Source: Acidulodesulfobacterium_A sp049965795
GTDB taxonomy: Bacteria > SZUA-79 > Acidulodesulfobacterales > Acidulodesulfobacteraceae
DNA: 64,000 nt
Assembly: GCA_049965795.1 (NCBI GenBank)
Contig: JBMFVW010000002.1
Location: forward strand, 40,272-104,271
Direction of reading: 5' to 3'
The notes beneath the pieces are model-generated. The model searched no databases, was not told the DNA's origin, and was given only the letters and a program-made list of their open reading frames with translations. Shown piece after piece: positions 58,873-64,000 of the stretch. The position numbers and the translations under genes are program-made. Numbering within the stretch: position 1 is the stretch's first letter; the number at the start of each line of letters is the position of its first letter.

Positions 58873-59934
58873 ATGAAAAATTTAGAAGCCAAACTTTACA
58901 TTCTTTTTTCAATTTTTTTTCTAAACAGGGAGAAATTAATAAAAGATACGATAACAAATATACCTGCAAACTATAAAGACGTAGCATACTTATCGGATAT
59001 CGAATTTACGGTATTCGGTTATTTCGCCTATAAATATACCCATTCTACCCCAAAAGAAAAAAAAGAATACGAAAAAAACGGCATCATAGTTTCATATAAG
59101 GAACTAAACAGGCTATACGTTTCGACTCCTCATCTTGCAACCGTTCTTAAAAAACTTCAGGATGAAAAACTTATAAAAAAAGCTACGCTGAACGAAGATA
59201 AAAGAAAAACAAACTATGTGCTGCCTTTTGAGGAGCTTAAAAAATTTAACGAAATTAACGTTCAGGCGTTAAAATTCTGCGGATTTACGGATTTCGACAC
59301 GCCTATAATAGACAGATTAATCGAAGGCGTTATAAACCTGCTCAAAACTAATAAAATAATTACGGAAGCGCAGTCGAAAAACCTCGACGATTTTCTGCTT
59401 AAATCGGACAACTATTTTAAATTTTATTATATTGCCCTTGCTTTATGGACGAGCAGATATCTTATAACAAATTTCCAGATAAAATTGATGGGTCCGTCCG
59501 AATTTATGGTTTACGCCATGATTATAAAATATTATATAAACGGCGAAAAAAAGCCTATAACCACAAAAAAAGTTAAAGAAGAAACAGGGCTTGCTCCGTC
59601 GATAATCAGCCAGAGTTTTAAAAAATTTATCGACGAAGATATAATAATCAGAAAAGAGATCAATAAATTTAAGGTATATTTTCATATAAACAAAAAGGCT
59701 TTAGAAAAAAGGCTTGAGAACGATACCGTTTTAATCGAAGAAATCACTAAGAATTTCAAGAAGGGCGACGATAAGAAATTTGAAAAATTTATCGACAAAC
59801 TTAGCGAAGCGATAACTAATAAACTTAACGGTTTAGACAAAAATAAAATTTGTCCCAATAAAAAATGCGGTATGGAAATACCTTTTATGCCCGGATTAAA
59901 ATACTGTCCGTATTGCGGCGAAAAAATTGCATAA
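58873..59934 (+). CDS. Double winged-helix (MarR-like) regulator with C-terminal zinc ribbon
   Basis: 353 residues. A winged helix near residues 70-115 (VSYKELNRLYVSTPHLATVL, wing KKATLNEDKRKTNYVL) and a second near 200-260 (TTKKVKEETGLAPSIISQSF, wing IIRKEINKFKVYF) are separated by a helical linker. The C-terminal 27 residues form a zinc ribbon with Cys327, Cys332, Cys345 and Cys348 (CX4CX12CX2C). The overall layout, two wHTH units and a ribbon in one chain, is unfamiliar to me. Overlaps plsY by 8 bases. Proposed role: transcription factor; ligand and targets unknown. RBS AAAGGAG 8 bases upstream. Confidence 0.68.
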   Translation: MKNLEAKLYILFSIFFLNREKLIKDTITNIPANYKDVAYLSDIEFTVFGYFAYKYTHSTPKEKKEYEKNGIIVSYKELNRLYVSTPHLATVLKKLQDEKLIKKATLNEDKRKTNYVLPFEELKKFNEINVQALKFCGFTDFDTPIIDRLIEGVINLLKTNKIITEAQSKNLDDFLLKSDNYFKFYYIALALWTSRYLITNFQIKLMGPSEFMVYAMIIKYYINGEKKPITTKKVKEETGLAPSIISQSFKKFIDEDIIIRKEINKFKVYFHINKKALEKRLENDTVLIEEITKNFKKGDDKKFEKFIDKLSEAITNKLNGLDKNKICPNKKCGMEIPFMPGLKYCPYCGEKIA

Positions 59935-60586
59935 CAAAGAAATTATAGACATATTTTATATATTGGCTGCCTATCTTGCGGGAAGTTTTCCAACGTCGGC
60001 TATAATCGCAAGAATAAAGGGAATTTCCGACCTGACTAAAGAAGGCAGCGGAAACCTCGGCGCTACGAACGTATCAAGGGTAATAGGAAAAAAATTCGGG
60101 CTTATTACCCTTATCATTGACGCTGCAAAAGGTTTTTTACCGGTTTTTTTCGCTCCGATTTTAATTAACGCCCAATATAAAAACGCCGATTTTAATTTTC
60201 ACCGGTCAATTCAGTGTACAGGCTGCATAATATTTTACTCTTTGGTAATAATAGCGCCGGTAATCGGACACTGTTATTCCGTATTTATAAAATTTAAAGG
60301 AGGCAAAGGTGTCGCTACGGCTCTCGGTGTTTTTTTAGCAGTTTCTCCTAAAGCCGTTCTTATTGCCTTTTTAGTTTTCGCAGTAATTTTATTAGCTTCG
60401 AAATATGTTTCGCTCGCTTCTATAGTAAGCGCATTTTTTATGCCGTTTATAGTGTTTTATGCTTTAAAGAACATATACATATTTGCGGCGTCCGTATCAA
60501 TAGCCGCACTGGTAATATATAAACATTCTGCAAACATTAAAAGACTTTTAAACGGCACGGAAAACACAATAAAGAAAAAACGCTGA
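59927..60586 (+). CDS. plsY: PlsY, acyl-phosphate:glycerol-3-phosphate acyltransferase
   Basis: 219 residues, five or more membrane helices. Diagnostic motifs: GSGNLGATNVSRV (loop 1) and KFKGGKGVATALGVF (loop 2). It makes lysophosphatidic acid from acyl phosphate. Starts with TTG overlapping the regulator's stop by 8 bases, so translation is coupled. The insert NAQYKNADFNFHRSIQCTG between helices 2 and 3 is longer than in most family members. Confidence 0.94.
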   Translation: MHNKEIIDIFYILAAYLAGSFPTSAIIARIKGISDLTKEGSGNLGATNVSRVIGKKFGLITLIIDAAKGFLPVFFAPILINAQYKNADFNFHRSIQCTGCIIFYSLVIIAPVIGHCYSVFIKFKGGKGVATALGVFLAVSPKAVLIAFLVFAVILLASKYVSLASIVSAFFMPFIVFYALKNIYIFAASVSIAALVIYKHSANIKRLLNGTENTIKKKR

Positions 60587-60720
60587 CGCAATACTACATT
60601 ACTACATTAATTACTACAGTGCTATATTACTACAGTGCTACAGTACTGCAGTAATATAGAGTACTAAAACAGTACTATACAGCACAACGATACGATAATA
60701 CGATATGATAGCGTAAACAA
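60587..60720. repeat. Degenerate TACTACAGTGCTA repeat tract
   Basis: Non-coding stretch between plsY and the convergent lipoprotein gene made of irregular repeats of ATTACTACA(T/G)TGCTA and its inverse (AGTACTGCAGTA), followed by ACGATACGATAATACGATATGATA. Palindromic and low-complexity; function unknown, may be a replication-slippage product. Confidence 0.6.
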
Positions 60721-60737
60721 CTAAGCTTCAATATGTT

Positions 60738-61439
60738 TTACTTTACCGCAACTAATTTTGAACTTAATGCCGTAATAACGTTATTAACTTTAATAATCGC
60801 TTCGTAAATGTATATTTTCGGCGTTTTCTTAGGAAGTTTTACCGACAAAACGGTTTTATAGTAGCCTTCCCTTACGATATTAGTCGAAGATGTATGCGTA
60901 TAAAAAATCTTTCCGTTTAAGCCTTCGAGTATTCTCGTTTCCTGTATATCGGAATTACTGAGACCGGTATGGGTTCCTAGAACGTCGTATTCCATGTTTA
61001 AGCTTATGGTGCCGCCCGCTTTAACGGATTTCGGAACCGTAAAGATTTTTAAATTCGATATAAGAACGCCTTTTACGTCTTTAAAATTTATTTTTAAACT
61101 GCTTTGAGGATCGTAAATAAATTCATTGCTTGCAAGCCGATACGGAACGTTAAGCATAGACAATCCTCTTATTCTTCCTTCGCGGGTTACCACATATTTT
61201 CCGGTAACGTAGCCTACGCCGTATCCGATAGACAATCCTGCCGCCGTTCCTATTATTGCGCCTATAGGCCCTCCGGTAAGCGCTCCGACGACAAACCCGG
61301 TTCCCGCCCCGAATATCGCTCCTGTTGTTCCGCTAGCCGCGGTTGCCCTTGAAGTAGCGCATCCGCTCAAAGATGAAGAAACTAAAAATATTGATAAAAC
61401 TAATACGAGCGATATGGTAATTTTTTTCTTAATTTTCAT
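60738..61439 (-). CDS. Lipoprotein with glycine-zipper domain
   Basis: 233 residues. Signal peptide (1-26) ends in lipobox LSGC with acylated Cys27. Residues 38-90 are a glycine-zipper segment (GAIFGAGTGFVVGALTGGPIGAIIGTAAG), as in Pcp/SlyB or YMGG-type outer-membrane lipoproteins. The C-terminal half is a beta-rich domain with no family I recognise (SLKINFKDVKGVLISNLKIF; KAGGTISLNMEYDVLGTHTG). Probably outer-membrane-associated. Function unknown. Confidence 0.78.
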   Translation of the reverse strand: MKIKKKITISLVLVLSIFLVSSSLSGCATSRATAASGTTGAIFGAGTGFVVGALTGGPIGAIIGTAAGLSIGYGVGYVTGKYVVTREGRIRGLSMLNVPYRLASNEFIYDPQSSLKINFKDVKGVLISNLKIFTVPKSVKAGGTISLNMEYDVLGTHTGLSNSDIQETRILEGLNGKIFYTHTSSTNIVREGYYKTVLSVKLPKKTPKIYIYEAIIKVNNVITALSSKLVAVK

Positions 61440-61486
61440 CGATCAGTGCCTCCTGTTATTTTCTTATTTAGTCTTTTTATTATTGG

Positions 61487-61520
61487 TTTTTATTAATTTT
61501 TATTAATTTTTATTATTAAT
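61487..61520. repeat. Short AT tandem repeat (TATTAATTTT)
   Basis: Two full and one partial copy of the 10-bp unit TATTAATTTT in the AT-rich region 61440-61669 between the lipoprotein gene and the assembly gap. I see no gene in that region. Confidence 0.7.
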
Positions 61521-61669
61521 TTATTTTATTATTGCTAAGTTTCTATAGCATTATTTTGTATTTTCCCGCATCCTATTGCGGCAAAATTTATGAATTTAAA
61601 AATTTCGGACTCTATTATAAATATGTTATCAAATATAATATCGGTAATTATATCTTTATCTTGATTATT

Positions 61670-61769
61670 NNNNNNNNNNNNNNNNNNNNNNNNNNNNNNN
61701 NNNNNNNNNNNNNNNNNNNNNNNNNNNNNNNNNNNNNNNNNNNNNNNNNNNNNNNNNNNNNNNNNNNNN
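61670..61769. other. Assembly gap (100 N)
   Basis: Exactly 100 N at the 3' end of queH; scaffold join of unknown real length. Open frames that cross it are artefacts. Confidence 0.99.
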
Positions 61770-62412
61770 AAGATTTTAAAGATTTTGAAAAAAATCTTTC
61801 CTTTTCACTATAAATACATCCGCAATAATTTTGGCGGTATAAACCGTAACTGCGCGATAGTTCTATCCCTTCCTTATATCCTCTCCTAAAATCTTCGTAA
61901 TAAAAATTAACGCCGTATTTCTTTTGCAGATTAAAACCGGTTTCCTTAATGTAGTCGTGGTCCTGATGCTTGCTGTATAACAGCGTGGTCGAAAAATGCG
62001 TAAACTTTGAAGACTTTGCGAGAGCGGCGGTTTTTTCAAGCCTGCTTCCGACACAGTAATAGCATCGGTTTTCTTCCCTAAAAACCACGTTCCTAATAAA
62101 TTCCTCAATGTCATAATCTTTTTCGTAAATAACTTTTAAGCCGATGGTCTCGCTAAATTTCCTTAGTGACTCCTCACGCTTGAGATATTCTGAATACGGA
62201 TGAATATTCGGATTATAAAAATAACCTATTATCTTGGCGAATTTGTCGTATATTATGGATTGCCTATCTTGATTTTCACGGCTATTTAAAGCATCTAAAT
62301 TAATAGAATTGTTTAAATTATTTGATGAAATGACAGAGTATGGATAAACTAAGCATGGCGAACAGCAAATATGAAGCAAGAGTTTTTTTTCTATTTCTAT
62401 TTCGGTTTTCAT
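61770..62412 (-). CDS. queH: QueH, epoxyqueuosine reductase (3' end lost in assembly gap)
   Basis: 214 residues before the N run. LLHICCSPC, RCYYCVGSRLEKTA, FSTTLLYSKHQDHDYI and YRQNYCGCIYSEKERF match QueH, the cobalamin-independent enzyme that reduces epoxyqueuosine to queuosine in tRNA. Cysteines in these motifs bind the [4Fe-4S] cluster and a second metal. The family usually ends near here, so only a few residues are probably missing. An insert of about 25 residues (SSNNLNNSINLDALNSRENQ) near residue 30 is unusual. Confidence 0.9.
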
Positions 62413-62677
62413 CGCTTTGCATTAGCAAAATTATTTTTCTAAATTTTATCTTTTATTATATACCTAAAATAATAAAATTAAAACGGGTTTTTTGATTAGT
62501 TTTCGTATTTATTTTTTGTATTTAAAAGATAGATGGGAGTGCGGAATATTTTTTATATAATTCTATTATAATATTTTTAAGCAGTGCGAATCATATTTTA
62601 TCTCGTCGGATAATTCTTTATGTGTGGATTTTATCTCGTCGGATAATCTTAATATATTGCCGGATATATTTTGTTAC

Positions 62678-63025
62678 TTATTTTATTTTCTTGCCTGTTT
62701 TTAGTATTTCTAAAGCCGGAGGATAAGTTTCGTTAAAATCTTTTTCGAGAAAAGAATGTGGCTCTATGTCAAGACTTATATTTCTTCTAAGCCTGGTAAG
62801 CAATATATCAAAATCATAATTATCTAAGCCGGCAATGAATTTTTTCACTACGATTGCAATGTCAATATCGCTCCATTTATTTGCCGTACCTTTTGCATAA
62901 GACCCGTAAAGATAAACTTCTACCGGATTAATTTTATTTTTTTTTAATATTTCTATATATTTAATGATTAAATTATTAACAGATAATATATCTAATACTT
63001 TTCTGTTATCTTCTTTTTTAGCCAT
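62678..63025 (-). CDS. MNT-type minimal nucleotidyltransferase
   Basis: 115 residues. YLYGSYAKGTANKWSDIDIAIVV is the nucleotidyltransferase motif (GSx10-11DxD). In MNT/HEPN pairs the MNT subunit AMPylates the HEPN partner, neutralising it as an antitoxin. Overlaps the HEPN gene by 34 bases, so the two are coupled, HEPN first. Single-domain, no other features. Confidence 0.85.
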   Translation of the reverse strand: MAKKEDNRKVLDILSVNNLIIKYIEILKKNKINPVEVYLYGSYAKGTANKWSDIDIAIVVKKFIAGLDNYDFDILLTRLRRNISLDIEPHSFLEKDFNETYPPALEILKTGKKIK

Positions 63026-63390
63026 TTTCTTAACCTATTAATCAATTTTATATTTTCTTCGGTAAATCTATCGGTACATTTTTTATAAAAAGTCATCTTA
63101 TAGTCATCGTATCTAACGCTAATATTGAATTTTGTAATATCCTGCAATTCGTTTGCATATCTTTCCGATAATTTTAAACCGGCACTATCCGCAAGTTTTT
63201 CAAGATCATGTATTCTAGGAATATTTATTCCGATATTTTTAACGTAATACGCCTTTAATAATTTTTCTATAACAAGATGACCGACAAATAATGCATAAGA
63301 ATATTCCTTTATTTTATACATATTCTGCATGCTTTCATAATCTTTGTCGGAAGATTCAACCCAAAAATTTATTATCTCATCTTTTGTCAT
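62992..63390 (-). CDS. HEPN-domain protein (partner of MNT)
   Basis: 132 residues, helical. HLVIEKLLKAYYVKNIG and IPRIHDLEKLADSAG are the conserved helices of the PF05168-like HEPN family. The usual RNase motif Rx4-6H is not visible; the corresponding region reads SVRYDDYKMTF. So this HEPN may not cleave RNA, and the pair may not be a toxin-antitoxin system of the HepT/MntA type. First gene of the pair. Confidence 0.8.
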   Translation of the reverse strand: MTKDEIINFWVESSDKDYESMQNMYKIKEYSYALFVGHLVIEKLLKAYYVKNIGINIPRIHDLEKLADSAGLKLSERYANELQDITKFNISVRYDDYKMTFYKKCTDRFTEENIKLINRLRKWLKKKITEKY

Positions 63391-64000
63391 TTGATGATTA
63401 TGATTCTTTTAAAATGCAAAACATCATTGAAAACTATTAAAAATAAATGCTATATATTATTATTTTATCATATTTCAATAAAATTTTTAAATATAAACCA
63501 TACGTGGTTGCAAACGAAAAGTATTACTAAAACCCTAAAGCGCAACATAAGTGGAAAATAAATATTTATTGATATATGTTACATTTTATGGCCTTAACAT
63601 AGCTTTAAGACAATCTCTGACACCTTTATCTATATTAGGAAATTTTAAATCAGCGCTGACGACGGAATAAAACAGATAGAAAAAAAAGGTTATTGCGCAA
63701 ATGCCAATAAGTCCTGAACTGCAGATTTGACAAGGGTTAACAAATTAAATAATTTTGAATCGGGCAGAAATAAATCTCCTTTGCTTTACATTTTATATTA
63801 TAAACCAATAAAATAACTTTTTCAAATCAAACGTTAACAATTTGGGATAATATTTTATTCACGGCAACGATAATAAAGGCAATAATAATTTTATTATAGC
63901 AGGCAAATGTTAAGGTATTATGACGCGGATGGTGAAAATAGGTTAAATTTTTATTGCAATTCCATTAAGAAATGCCGGAGATGCAGTCGGGAGTGAGAGA
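63391..64000. other. 610-bp non-coding region at window end
   Basis: AT-rich, no frame of convincing length or composition. It contains TCTGACACCTTTA at 63615-63627, a member of the GGTGTCAGAT family, and CTTAACATAGCTTTAAG, a weak palindrome, at 63594-63610. May hold the promoter of the HEPN/MNT pair. Nothing else is seen. Confidence 0.6.

Noticed and set aside
61532..61813. Plus-strand open frame running through the 100-N gap
   Set aside because: A third of it is N and the rest is antisense to queH or AT-rich spacer; no protein signal.

Overview
The window is an AT-rich stretch of bacterial chromosome, very probably from a metagenome-assembled genome: it holds two runs of exactly 100 N, at 47815-47914 and 61670-61769. 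The first 47.6 kb is read almost entirely from the minus strand. The gene content is that of a Gram-negative-type anaerobe: meso-DAP murein genes, dissimilatory sulfate reduction, a reverse-TCA-type carboxylation cluster, siroheme amidation and queuosine synthesis. The combination of reductive dsrD with dsrL, dsrEFH and dsrN, plus low G+C, recalls the uncultured Sva0485 / 'Candidatus Acidulodesulfobacterales' lineage. That placement is an inference from gene content, not a phylogeny.

Layout. 1-7.4 kb: division/cell-wall (dcw) operon mraZ-rsmH-ftsL-ftsI-murE-murF-mraY, with a three-copy 10-bp MraZ operator upstream. 7.6-18.1 kb: an SDR protein, class II fructose-bisphosphatase, then a carbon-fixation block (citryl-CoA lyase, both citryl-CoA synthetase-like subunits, both subunits of a biotin-dependent 2-oxoglutarate/pyruvate carboxylase, an OsmC protein, isocitrate dehydrogenase). 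This fits the two-step citrate-cleavage version of the reductive TCA cycle. 18.2-25.8 kb: beta-carbonic anhydrase between two 40-bp direct repeats, an aminotransferase-hom-thrC-apgM amino-acid cluster, lipA and tadA.

25.9-47.6 kb is a nearly complete sulfate-reduction island. In transcription order it reads: a small hypothetical gene, dsrN, dsrA, dsrB, dsrD, dsrL, dsrC, dsrM, dsrK, dsrE, dsrF, dsrH, a MITE-like element, sat, aprB, aprA, qmoA, qmoB, qmoC and the proton-pumping pyrophosphatase hppA. Sat activates sulfate and HppA recovers energy from its pyrophosphate. AprBA with QmoABC reduces APS using menaquinol. DsrAB reduces sulfite, with DsrD, DsrC, DsrMK and DsrL as partners. Two points stand out. 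The locus mixes reductive markers (dsrD) with genes usual in sulfur oxidisers (dsrEFH, dsrL), and it has no dsrJOP. Its DsrC has Ala101 where the canonical CysB should be, keeping only the penultimate CysA, so it cannot make the usual intramolecular trisulfide.

47.6-64 kb: a 143-bp tandem repeat array (interrupted by an assembly gap) built from the 3' end of a tRNA-Ser(CGA) gene and abutting that gene; then tlpA, galU, lon-thiL-two CorC-family genes, trxA, an Mrp/NBP35 ATPase with a triple SCGCG N-terminus, a radical-SAM protein with CX8CX2C spacing, a double-winged-helix/zinc-ribbon regulator with plsY, a glycine-zipper lipoprotein, a gapped queH and an MNT/HEPN pair. Small palindromic and MITE-like repeats (GGTGTCAGAT and GGGGACAGAATT families) are scattered between genes.
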